The translations under genes and the position numbers were made by a program. A stretch of DNA of 64,000 bases, taken from positions 60,045-124,044 of the forward strand of contig ONCZ01000016.1 in NCBI GenBank assembly GCA_900316445.1. Reading direction: 5' to 3'. Each line of letters starts with the position of its first letter. Positions within the stretch are counted from its first letter, which is position 1. Source of the stretch: an uncultured Prevotellaceae bacterium. Its GTDB lineage: Bacteria; Bacteroidota; Bacteroidia; Bacteroidales; Bacteroidaceae. Under the pieces are notes generated by a model. The model worked only from the letters and a program-made list of their open reading frames with translations, had not been told where the DNA came from and searched no databases. Positions 1 through 7,372 of this stretch are shown here, piece by piece.

Positions 1-233
1 CGGAAAGCACCCTTCACCACGCTGATGGTATCAAGCTTATGGGTGCCGTTCACACCATAGATATAGAGATCTCCCTGATTGAAACCCTTGAAGGTTCCTT
101 CCAGGAGGAAGGTCTGACGGTCAGAGCCGCAAGACGATAATATAAAGAGGTAAGAGGTGAGAGGTAAGAGGTAAGAGAATAGTCTGACTGCAGACATTAT
201 CCGCAACCATTTTAGATAGTTTTTTATTCTCAT
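1..233 (-). CDS. Partial lipoprotein with DUF4369-like N-terminus
   Basis: N-terminal part of a lipoprotein whose remainder lies beyond the left edge. The chosen ATG at 233 gives a basic start (MRIKNYLKWLR), a hydrophobic segment and a lipobox ending LSSC, so it should be exported and lipidated. The mature part begins SDRQTFLLEGTFKG and continues with FNQGDLYIYG, the strand pattern of the DUF4369 domain found at the N-terminus of Bacteroidales thioredoxin-like lipoproteins. The signal peptide contains SYLLPLTSYL, encoded by a TAAGAGGTGAGAGG-type microrepeat that also occurs in the adjacent intergenic DNA. A second in-frame ATG at 197 is possible. The thioredoxin part is inferred, not seen. 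Confidence 0.7.
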   Translation of the reverse strand, partial: MRIKNYLKWLRIMSAVRLFSYLLPLTSYLFILSSCGSDRQTFLLEGTFKGFNQGDLYIYGVNGTHKLDTISVVKGAF

Positions 234-245
234 ACCTCTTGTCAT

Positions 246-277
246 TTCTCTCACCTCTTACCTCTCACCACTCACCT
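246..277. repeat. GAGGTGAGAGGTAAGAGG-type microrepeat, intergenic
   Basis: Run of CTCACCTCTTACCTCTCACC-like units between the DUF4369 lipoprotein and the TPR lipoprotein. The same unit is present at about 148-176 inside the signal-peptide codons of the upstream gene. It recurs elsewhere in the window, including inside argS. Confidence 0.6.
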
Positions 278-278
278 C

Positions 279-1940
279 TTATTTAAGCTCCAGGTCGTTG
301 TCAGCATAGCTGGCGAGTGTCGGATCCTTTGTAATGGCGGCGTTCAGCGCAGCAGCGGCATCAGCCTTGTTACCCAGACGGGAAGCGAGGATGGCTTTCA
401 GATAGTCTGTGGTAGCATCGGGGGTCTTGATGAACTTCAGCGTGTTCTCTGCTGTTGCGTAGTTCTTGTTCAGGATCTGGGCCAGAGCGGCACTGTTAGA
501 GCAGATCTGTCCGAAGTCCCTCTCAGCCTGAGCGTAGTTGCCCTTGGCGAGGTTCAGGTTGCCGAGCACCTCCTGAAGGCCGTTGGCATCAGTAGCGCTG
601 GCAATCAGGTTCTCTGCTGCAGCCACATCGCCGTTCTTCAGAGCCAGCAGTCCGAGGTTGGCGCTGGCCTCAGGCAGCATACCGTTTACGGCCTGAGCTT
701 TCTTGATATACTCGTTGGCCAGCTCGTAGTTACCCTTGGCATACTCGATGGTGGCGATGTTGTTATAAGCACGGGCATCGTTGGGATAGACCTTTGTGGC
801 GGTCTGATACACAGCCTCTGCCTCGTTGGCGTTGCTCTTCTGGGCTGCGCCATAGAGCAGCTCCTCGATATTCAGCTGGGCAGGGTCGTTCACGATCTGC
901 TGGGCAATCTGCTCATCGCTGCGGCCGATAGTCTCGTAGTTAATGGTCAGGCGTGAACGGCGCAACTGGGGCAGGATGCCGTCAGCCAGCTCACGGAAGG
1001 CCTGAGAGATGTTGCGGATCTGCTGCTCACGCTCCTGAGGATCCTGATACATAGAGAGCACACGCAGGATGACATCCTTGTCCTGGATATCGCTGGCCTG
1101 CACCAGCTGCTGGAAGCCGTCCCAGTCCTCAGCCGTGTAGTTGGCATCGACGTTGGCGTTCATCTTCAGCTTCTTCAGCTCCTGGTTCACGTACTGCTCC
1201 GTCACCTTCTGACGCTGTCCGGCGAGCTTGTCGTTCAGGTCCAGACCGCCATCGGGAGAGGCGAAGGCACTCACCTCGACATTCTCCAGGGCGAGCTTCT
1301 CGTGGTCGTTGTTAATCTGGGTCAGCAGTCTGATGAACTCCTGAACGGAGTTGTTCTTCAGCTCACTCTTACGGAGTGTGGCCTGCTGGATGAGGAACTT
1401 GATGTTGGCCTCCTGCTTCTTCTTGTTGATGCGCTGGTAGCCGTCGAGGGCCAGAGCGGGAGTAGCCGTAGCGAGGGTTCTCTTATAGAGTTCCGATGTG
1501 GCGATGATGCCGTCGGCCACCTTCACGGCAGGCACGTCGAACTTCTTATTGCCGATGCTGGCGTTGAAGGTCAGGTACATATCGGCCTTGTTGCAGTCGG
1601 CATAGGCGAAGTTGGTCTTCATCGTGTAGTTGCCGCCCACCTTATACATAATAGTCTGACCGTTGCCGGCGACGTTCTCACCCTGGAAGGTGGCGCTGCT
1701 GCCCTGAACGGTCACACCGTTGGCATAGCGCAATTCGGGTATGACGGTCACCACGGCCTTCTTCTTCATATACTTCTCTGGGAAGTGGCCATTGATGGTT
1801 GCGGGTACTGTACCAGCCTGAGTCTCAAGCGGATTAGGGTTCACGGTGAAGTTGTCGGCTGAAAGGGCTCCCAGTTTAGAGCAGGAAGCAAAGAGCATCA
1901 TGGATGCTGCCGACAGGAGAAAAATACTTTTCTTGTTCAT
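279..1940 (-). CDS. TPR lipoprotein with OmpA-like segment
   Basis: Predicted periplasmic or outer-membrane lipoprotein of 553 residues. The start at 1940 (MNKKSIFLLSAASMMLFASC) was preferred over the longer frame from 1997 because it gives a clean signal peptide and lipobox directly. An N-terminal beta-rich region follows, then a segment around residues 210-260 (FASPDGG, LNDKLAGQR) that resembles the OmpA-type peptidoglycan-binding pattern. The C-terminal 200 residues hold TPR units (NDARAYNNIATIEYAKGNYE and similar). The architecture is a widespread Bacteroidales lipoprotein family of unknown role; a link between envelope and peptidoglycan is inferred. It lies 77 bp downstream of tRNA-Leu on the same strand with no promoter match between, so the two may be co-transcribed. 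Confidence 0.8.
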   Translation of the reverse strand: MNKKSIFLLSAASMMLFASCSKLGALSADNFTVNPNPLETQAGTVPATINGHFPEKYMKKKAVVTVIPELRYANGVTVQGSSATFQGENVAGNGQTIMYKVGGNYTMKTNFAYADCNKADMYLTFNASIGNKKFDVPAVKVADGIIATSELYKRTLATATPALALDGYQRINKKKQEANIKFLIQQATLRKSELKNNSVQEFIRLLTQINNDHEKLALENVEVSAFASPDGGLDLNDKLAGQRQKVTEQYVNQELKKLKMNANVDANYTAEDWDGFQQLVQASDIQDKDVILRVLSMYQDPQEREQQIRNISQAFRELADGILPQLRRSRLTINYETIGRSDEQIAQQIVNDPAQLNIEELLYGAAQKSNANEAEAVYQTATKVYPNDARAYNNIATIEYAKGNYELANEYIKKAQAVNGMLPEASANLGLLALKNGDVAAAENLIASATDANGLQEVLGNLNLAKGNYAQAERDFGQICSNSAALAQILNKNYATAENTLKFIKTPDATTDYLKAILASRLGNKADAAAALNAAITKDPTLASYADNDLELK

Positions 1941-2017
1941 GTTGGGTTTTATGTTTGTTTTGAATTTTATCATCTGTGGTTCATAGTAGGGTCTCACCTT
2001 TTCACCTTAATATATAG

Positions 2018-2103
2018 TGCCGCGAGCGGGACTCGAACCCGCACGACCGTTTCGGGTCAAGGGATTTTAAGTCCCTCGTGTCTACCAATTCCACCATTGC
2101 GGC
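2018..2103 (-). tRNA. tRNA-Leu (anticodon UAA)
   Basis: 86-nt tRNA on the minus strand beginning GCCGCAATGGTGGAATTGG and ending in TTCGAGTCCCGCTCGCGGCA. The anticodon loop CTTAAAA gives UAA. The long variable arm fits a class II leucine tRNA, and the T-loop TTCGAGT is intact. No CCA is encoded. The acceptor stem appears to carry one A-C mismatch at the sixth pair, which is unusual but tolerable. Confidence 0.95.
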
Positions 2104-2211
2104 CCACCTTTCGGTTTTGCGTCTGACAAAGATTGTGCAAACCGAACGCAGAGAGCTCGCTCTTTGCTGAGGTGCAGCCAATCTTCGCAGCCGTGATCGT
2201 TTTCACGGCTG

Positions 2212-2243
2212 CAAAGGTACGCCTATTTCCCCAAACCACCAAA
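2212..2243 (-). promoter_or_regulatory. Bacteroidota-type promoter for tRNA-Leu
   Basis: On the minus strand TTTG (2243-2240), a 20-nt spacer and TACCTTTG (2219-2212) match the primary sigma consensus of Bacteroidota exactly. Transcription would begin near 2205, giving a roughly 100-nt leader before the tRNA. It is divergent from the promoter at 2280-2311. Confidence 0.75.
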
Positions 2244-2279
2244 CAATTTATCAATTATTTAGAAATAGTATGTTAATAA

Positions 2280-2311
2280 TTTGCAAGAATGAAAGAAAGT
2301 TTGTACTTTTG
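2280..2311 (+). promoter_or_regulatory. Promoter of the old-yellow-enzyme reductase
   Basis: TTTG (2280-2283), a 20-nt spacer and TACTTTTG (2304-2311), ending 23 bp before the ATG at 2335. Both boxes and the spacing fit the Bacteroidota consensus. Confidence 0.75.
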
Positions 2312-2334
2312 TATCACTAAAAGCAAAATACATT

Positions 2335-4284
2335 ATGGATAATAACAAATACCCCCATCTCACAAGCCCTATCCAGTTGGGTAAGGTGACGTTTCGTAAT
2401 AGAATCTTCTCTGCCCCAATGGGTGCAACGGACATTACTGCCGATTGCTGTCCTGGACCCCGTACGCAAGGCTTCTATGAACTTCGCGCCAAGGGCGGTG
2501 CGGCTGCTGTTACCGTCAGCGAACTCGTGGTTCATCCTGAAACAGACGGCAGCCATATGCTCCACCTCGACCTTGAGACGGTAGGCTGTCTTGCAGCCCA
2601 TACCTTCGTGGCTGATGCCATCCGTCGGCACGGGGCTGTGCCAAGTATCGAACTTTCGCACTCTGGCCAGTATGCCGGAACGTATATGTCTGACAAGAAC
2701 AAGAAGGCAAGCCTGAATCAATGGGGACCCAGCGACGGCACTCGTCCTGACGGCCGTCCTGTGAAAGCACTATCCAAGGAACAGATTGCCGACATTGTGA
2801 AGGCATACGGCGAAAAGGCTGCTCTCTGTAAGCGTGCCGGCTATGAGATGATTATGGTTCACGCAGGTCACGGCTGGTTACTGCATCAGTTCCTTTCGCC
2901 CTATCTGAATCATCGTACCGACGAGTACGGAGGCTCGCTTGACAACCGTATCCGCATCGTCCGTGAGGTGCTTGCCTCAGTACGCAATGCCGTAGGGCCC
3001 GGTTTCCCCGTTGAGGTTCGTCTCAGCGGCAGCGAACTGTTCGATGGCGGCTATGGCATCGAGGACGGCATCAAGATTGCTCAGGCTGTCGAAGAGTATG
3101 TGGATCTGATCCACGTTTCAGCAGGTTCCTATCAGTTCGGATTCTTCAACACCACGCCGCCGATGTTCGACGAACACGGCGTGAATGTATGGCTGGCTGC
3201 AGAGATTAAGAAACACGTGAAGAAGCCTGTGGCTACGATTGGTGCGCTGAGCAATCCTGAGCAGATGGAGCGTATCATCGCCGAGGGGAAGGCCGATGTG
3301 GTGTATATGGCCCGTCAGCTGCTGGCCGATCCGTTCCATCCGCAGAAGGTAATGGCTGGACAGGAAGACCGCATCGTGAAGTGCCTGCGTTGCTACACTT
3401 GTATGGCTGAGCGTCCTGTTACCTTCACCCGTCGTTGTGCCGTCAATCCGCTGATTGGTCGTGAGATAGAGGGTATGGAGGTGATGCCTGCACGTCAGAG
3501 CAAGAAGGTGATGGTGGTGGGTGCCGGCGTTGCCGGACTCAAGGCTGCCATTACGGCTGCACAGCGCGGCCATCAGGTGATTCTCTGCGAGAAGACGGAC
3601 AAGGTAGGTGGTATCCTGAAGTCGGAACAGGCGCTCCCGTTCAAGTATGAGATGTATGAGCTGGGGGTTGTACTGGAGCGTCAGGCCAAGGATGAGGGTG
3701 TGGAGATTCGTCTGAACACCACCGTTACGCCTGAGTATGTGACCCAGGAGGGCGTCGATGCGCTGATCCTGGCTGTGGGTTCCACGCCGCTCGTTCCGCC
3801 CATCCCAGGCATCGATGCTGACAACGTGATCATAGTCAACGAGTATTATCTCAATAAGGATAAGGTCGCCGATAGCGTGGTTGTGCTTGGTGGTGGTCTT
3901 GCTGGTTGCGAGTGTGCCATACATCTGGGTATGGAAGGCAAGAAGGTGGAGTTGGTTGAAATGCGCGACACCTTGGCTGCCGACTGCAACATCCGCCAGC
4001 GTCCGATTCTGATGCGCAAGGTGGCAGAGTTCTCAACGGCCCATACTGAATATATAGGTCAGAAGATTACTGCCGATGGTGTCATCTGCAAGGATAAGGA
4101 CGGCAACGAGGTGCTTGTTCCTGGCAAGACGGTCATCTGCGCCCTTGGTCAGCGTCCCAACCGTGCCGATGTCGATGCCCTCCGCCGTTGTGCCCCGTTC
4201 GTCCGTGAGGTAGGCGACTGCGTCCGTCCCGCCAACATCACCAAGGCCATCTACGAAGCCTACCACGCCGCCTTGGATATTTAA
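2335..4284 (+). CDS. NADH:flavin oxidoreductase / 2,4-dienoyl-CoA reductase-like protein
   Basis: Cytoplasmic flavo-iron-sulfur reductase of 649 residues, the usual length for the FadH/BaiCD-type family. An old-yellow-enzyme TIM barrel fills residues 1-340 (FRNRIFSAPMG near the FMN site, HAGHGWLLHQFLSPYLNHRT in the substrate region). A cysteine cluster around residues 350-370 (CLRCYTCMAE, then RRCAVNP) is the expected 4Fe-4S site. A C-terminal pyridine-nucleotide domain follows, with GAGVAGLKAA near 397 and GGGLAGCECA near 520. Family members reduce enoyl or dienoyl substrates with NAD(P)H; the substrate here cannot be read from sequence. It is monocistronic, with its own promoter. Confidence 0.88.
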   Translation: MDNNKYPHLTSPIQLGKVTFRNRIFSAPMGATDITADCCPGPRTQGFYELRAKGGAAAVTVSELVVHPETDGSHMLHLDLETVGCLAAHTFVADAIRRHGAVPSIELSHSGQYAGTYMSDKNKKASLNQWGPSDGTRPDGRPVKALSKEQIADIVKAYGEKAALCKRAGYEMIMVHAGHGWLLHQFLSPYLNHRTDEYGGSLDNRIRIVREVLASVRNAVGPGFPVEVRLSGSELFDGGYGIEDGIKIAQAVEEYVDLIHVSAGSYQFGFFNTTPPMFDEHGVNVWLAAEIKKHVKKPVATIGALSNPEQMERIIAEGKADVVYMARQLLADPFHPQKVMAGQEDRIVKCLRCYTCMAERPVTFTRRCAVNPLIGREIEGMEVMPARQSKKVMVVGAGVAGLKAAITAAQRGHQVILCEKTDKVGGILKSEQALPFKYEMYELGVVLERQAKDEGVEIRLNTTVTPEYVTQEGVDALILAVGSTPLVPPIPGIDADNVIIVNEYYLNKDKVADSVVVLGGGLAGCECAIHLGMEGKKVELVEMRDTLAADCNIRQRPILMRKVAEFSTAHTEYIGQKITADGVICKDKDGNEVLVPGKTVICALGQRPNRADVDALRRCAPFVREVGDCVRPANITKAIYEAYHAALDI

Positions 4285-4312
4285 CAACAACAATTAAAAA
4301 AACAACGAAATC

Positions 4313-4391
4313 CTTGGGTGTAATGAGAAAAAGTACTATCTTTGCATCGTGAAATGTTCGTCACGTAATTCTCGTCACGAGAAGTTCGTGA
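4313..4391 (+). promoter_or_regulatory. Promoter and symmetric operator-like dyad before the first AAA ATPase
   Basis: CTTG (4313-4316), a 20-nt spacer and TATCTTTG (4337-4344) form the promoter. Just downstream of the expected start site is a dyad centred on 4376. The inner arms TTCTCGT and ACGAGAA (4369-4383) are perfect around a single central base. Outer arms TCACG (4361-4365) and CGTGA (4387-4391) are placed symmetrically. It could be a repressor site or an RNA hairpin in the leader. Confidence 0.6.
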
Positions 4392-4421
4392 TAGAAGACG
4401 TATTATTTTAATAGATACAAG

Positions 4422-5561
4422 ATGGCAAGAAGAAAAAAGAAAGTGCTTGAAAACCCCTTTGTATATCAGGGTTATGAGAATCCCGATTACTTCTGTGACC
4501 GCACGGAAGAGACAGAGAATATCCTTTCTGCTCTTCGAAATGGACGTAATATAACGTTGATTTCTCCTCGAAAAATCGGCAAAACAGGACTAATAAATCA
4601 TGCTTTTTACTGTATTAAAGAGCAGGAATTCGATGTAATATGTATCTATATCGACATCTTCTCTACTAATACTCTTCAGGATTTTGTAGAAATGATCAGT
4701 AAGGCGGTCATTGAGGATGCTCTCAGTCGAGAGAAATCTTTCATGACAAAGGTACTTGATTTCTTCAAAGGTCTGCGTCCCACTATTACGCCAGACCTGC
4801 TGACAGGCATGCCAACGGTATCCGTCAACGTGGTTCCTGTACAGGCAGAATATACGTTGAAGAGTATCTTCACCCATCTTGAAAGTTTGAACAAAAGGGT
4901 CTATCTGGCTATTGACGAGTTTCAGCAGATAACGGAATACCCGGAGAAGGGCACAGAGGCCCTATTGCGTTCATACATTCAGTTCGTGCATAACGTCAGG
5001 TTCATCTTCTCTGGCAGCAAGAAGCATCTGATGGAGGAGATGTTTTGCTCGCCCCAAAGGCCCTTTTATCAGAGCACACAACTTATGGAGTTGAATCCCT
5101 TGCATGAGGAAATCTACTTTGATTTTGCCAGCAGATTCTTTGAGGCCAAGAAGGGTAGCTTCACGCGAGAACTGTTCCACAGCCTTTATCAACGGTTTGA
5201 CGGCTATACCTGGTACATTCAGGCTGTGATGCACCGCCTTTATGAACAAGAGAAGCACGTAAGCACAGAGTCACAGTTGTCAGATGCCATCTTGTTCCAA
5301 ATCAACACAATGTCATCCTACTATCAGACCTTGACCACATTTCTTACCGACAATCAGTTCAGCCTTCTCAAAGCCATCGCTTTGGAAAGAATTGTCTCTC
5401 AGCCACAGAGCATGGATTTTATTCAGCGTTATTCGCTTCCAAATGCCAGTAGTGTCAAGTCTGCCCTTGAAGTGTTGACAAACAAAGATCTAGTGTATCA
5501 TACCTCTGAAGGCTATATTATATACGATAGGTTCATGGGGCTTTGGCTCTGCCGGATATGA
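4422..5561 (+). CDS. AAA-type ATPase (archaeal-ATPase-like, STAND-related)
   Basis: P-loop ATPase of 379 residues. After a basic start, ENPFVY and a YFCDRTEE motif lead into Walker A at residues 47-56 (ISPRKIGKTG). Walker B is near residue 165 (VYLAIDEFQQI), and GSKKHLMEEMF follows as a sensor-like region. The C-terminal third looks like a winged helix (PNASSVKSALEVLTNKDLV). This is the 'ATP-binding protein' family common in Bacteroidales, whose role is mostly unknown. A paralogue with the same domain order is encoded at 6118-7266 on the other strand. The two share SGSKKHLME/FGSKKHLME and DEFQQI, which supports common descent. No partner gene is adjacent. Confidence 0.8.
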   Translation: MARRKKKVLENPFVYQGYENPDYFCDRTEETENILSALRNGRNITLISPRKIGKTGLINHAFYCIKEQEFDVICIYIDIFSTNTLQDFVEMISKAVIEDALSREKSFMTKVLDFFKGLRPTITPDLLTGMPTVSVNVVPVQAEYTLKSIFTHLESLNKRVYLAIDEFQQITEYPEKGTEALLRSYIQFVHNVRFIFSGSKKHLMEEMFCSPQRPFYQSTQLMELNPLHEEIYFDFASRFFEAKKGSFTRELFHSLYQRFDGYTWYIQAVMHRLYEQEKHVSTESQLSDAILFQINTMSSYYQTLTTFLTDNQFSLLKAIALERIVSQPQSMDFIQRYSLPNASSVKSALEVLTNKDLVYHTSEGYIIYDRFMGLWLCRI

Positions 5562-5579
5562 AGTGATTTGCACTAAAAT

Positions 5580-5888
5580 GGTTACGGTCACACGTGTGAC
5601 CATGTGACCTTTTGGTCTGAAACAGGACAAATATGTCAATAAAATTCATAAAAGGACAAATTCTTCCGATGCTTTTGTATCTTTCTGATATTCAAATAGA
5701 TACAAAGCCCTGATTTTAGTCTAAGGAAAACCGGACTTTCCTTAGGGGAAAATCCGACTTTCCCCTAACTAAAGTCCCATTTTACCCTGACTAAAATCCG
5801 TTTTTTCTCCCAGCTTTCTCTACATGTAAAGTAATTTCAATTCCACTTCCAAGAAATTGGTCACATGGTCACACGCGTGACCGTGACC
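5580..5888 (+). repeat. Palindrome-ended ~310-bp repeat element, copy 1
   Basis: Non-coding element bounded by about 30-bp terminal inverted repeats. Each end is itself palindromic (GGTCACACGTGTGACC on the left, GGTCACACGCGTGACC on the right). The interior carries repeated, partly complementary units such as CCGACTTTCCCCTAAC and TTTTAGTCTAAGGAAA, followed by TTTCTCCCAGC. A near-full copy is at 16269-16580 and a core-only copy lies in the opposite direction at about 34370-34537. No open reading frame is visible, so it resembles a MITE-like or structured-RNA element. It separates the first ATPase from the gene remnant at 5901. Confidence 0.75.
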
Positions 5889-5900
5889 ATATTCATAAAC

Positions 5901-6107
5901 TTAATGTGAGAAAATGGGAAAATGGGATAATGGGATTCGGGTAGGTATTAGTGCTGTCCACCGGTGCAAGCGTACTGGCGGCGTAATGTCAGGAGCAAAG
6001 GCATTACCCCGACGGAACAGCAGATAACAACTGGCCAGCATGGCCATAGCTGTCACTACTGCATAAAGCATAATATAGAGCGTATCTTCCCGAATCTGAT
6101 TATACAT
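5901..6107 (-). pseudogene. N-terminal remnant of a membrane-anchored regulator
   Basis: A 68-codon stub beginning MYNQIREDTLYIMLYAVV, with one strong transmembrane segment (LYAVVTAMAMLASCYLLF) and then RRGNAFAPDITPPVRL. From memory this start resembles Prevotella membrane proteins carrying a C-terminal HTH domain, but here it stops after the first helix. The last 14 codons (PTRIPLSHFPIFSH) are written by a GGGAAAATGGGATAATGGGA repeat at 5911-5940. That repeat recurs at 34143-34305, so the gene appears truncated at a repeat junction. It starts 10 bp downstream of the second ATPase on the same strand. Expression is uncertain. Confidence 0.5.
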
Positions 6108-6117
6108 GATTGACTTT

Positions 6118-7266
6118 TTACTCGTAGAACGTCTGCCTTTGTATCCACAATTTGAAGATAGAATCGTCGAACGTAATGGTTTGATCATCTATGTCTATGA
6201 GGTCCTTCTTAAGAAGAGACTTCTTAACAGCCTGGATATTGGCAGAAGATTCTAATCTATATCTACTAATGACCTCCTTCCTACTAAAACCACTACTGAC
6301 TCCATTTGCGAGTGCCTTCAGAAAGTTCAACTGGAACTCTGTCAGTTGTTCAACTTCGCGCTGGAAGAAGATCTTGTTCTGCTCCAAAAGGTCATCAATG
6401 GCAGCATCGATATCTTTGTTTTTAACCACTCCGTCTGCCTTGTACCAGACAAGCCAGGCTAAATGCTGTACGTATGAAGACAGATTTTCTGTCAACTCAC
6501 AGATACGGGCCGCCTGTTGTTCAGTAATGGTCTTGCCTGTTTCTCTGAACTTGTTACAAATAAAAGGCACCCACTCCTCTGTTGGTATCTTCTTCAGAAA
6601 GATCATATCACCAAACTTATAGAAAGGCTTGCTCTTTTCGTTGAAAATATTCTCCATGAGATGTTTCTTGCTGCCAAACATACAATAGGTCACCTCTTGC
6701 TGATGCTGCCATACAGAGCGCAGTTTCTTCTGGAAAGTCAGCGAGTCGGCAAAATCAGCAATCTGCTGGAATTCATCAAGGCAGACAACGATTCTTACCC
6801 CTTTCTTTAGGGCTATCTTCTGCGGAAGTTGCAGTATTTCTTTCTCCGTATCATCCTTTGGACTCCACTCAAAGGAAATAGAGAAATCGTTCATCGGATC
6901 TGTGCCGAAAGAGAACTTTGGTGAAATATTAGAAAGGAAGGTCTTGGCTGTCTCTACCCATTCGTCGATCTTTGACGAAGTCTGTTTGACAACTTCATTA
7001 GCAAACGTCTTGTAGAAATCAAATTCTGTCTTGCACTGGAAGATGTCGATAAACACAAACTTGATATCAGGACGATCAGCCTCACGGATTACCTTTTTAA
7101 CCAGCGAGGTCTTTCCCCAGCGACGTGGAGAGATAAGGATTGTATGGATGCTATGGGTAAGATTGGCTGTCAGGCGCTTTGCGTCTTCTTCTCTGTCTGT
7201 AAAATATGTACCCTCAGCAGCTCGCCCAAAGATAAAAGGATTCTCGATGTTCATACTCTTCTGCAT
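6118..7266 (-). CDS. AAA-type ATPase, paralogue of the 4422-5561 gene
   Basis: P-loop ATPase of 382 residues. ENPFIFGRAAEGTYFTDREE precedes Walker A at residues 45-53 (ISPRRWGKT). Walker B is near 168 (VVCLDEFQQIADF), followed by FGSKKHLMENIF and a C-terminal winged-helix-like segment (SSANIQAVKKSLLKKDLID). The order and spacing match the 4422 gene, but identity is low outside motifs, so this is an old duplication or two independent acquisitions. MNIENPF at 7254 is an alternative start. Its own promoter is well formed. The function of the family is not established. Confidence 0.8.
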   Translation of the reverse strand: MQKSMNIENPFIFGRAAEGTYFTDREEDAKRLTANLTHSIHTILISPRRWGKTSLVKKVIREADRPDIKFVFIDIFQCKTEFDFYKTFANEVVKQTSSKIDEWVETAKTFLSNISPKFSFGTDPMNDFSISFEWSPKDDTEKEILQLPQKIALKKGVRIVVCLDEFQQIADFADSLTFQKKLRSVWQHQQEVTYCMFGSKKHLMENIFNEKSKPFYKFGDMIFLKKIPTEEWVPFICNKFRETGKTITEQQAARICELTENLSSYVQHLAWLVWYKADGVVKNKDIDAAIDDLLEQNKIFFQREVEQLTEFQLNFLKALANGVSSGFSRKEVISRYRLESSANIQAVKKSLLKKDLIDIDDQTITFDDSIFKLWIQRQTFYE

Positions 7267-7279
7267 TTGATTGACAGTG

Positions 7280-7311
7280 CAAAGATATGAAACTTTTCTC
7301 TTAGTAACAAA
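7280..7311 (-). promoter_or_regulatory. Promoter of the second AAA ATPase
   Basis: Minus-strand TTTG (7311-7308), a 20-nt spacer and TATCTTTG (7287-7280), 13 bp before the ATG. The -33 region TTTGTTACTAAGA also appears upstream of the TPR/HTH regulator near 59583. Confidence 0.75.
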
Positions 7312-7372
7312 CTTCTTACTAAGAATTTAATTACTTTTATGATTTCTTCAGTTCCAGGCGCGGATGAGCAGG

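Noticed and set aside
1302-1862. Long plus-strand ORF opposite the TPR lipoprotein
   Set aside because: Antisense shadow of a well-supported gene; composition is low-complexity Leu/Val/Gly and no promoter is present.
3118-3924. 268-codon minus-strand ORF inside the old-yellow-enzyme gene
   Set aside because: His/Leu-rich shadow frame of a conserved enzyme with all its motifs intact on the plus strand.
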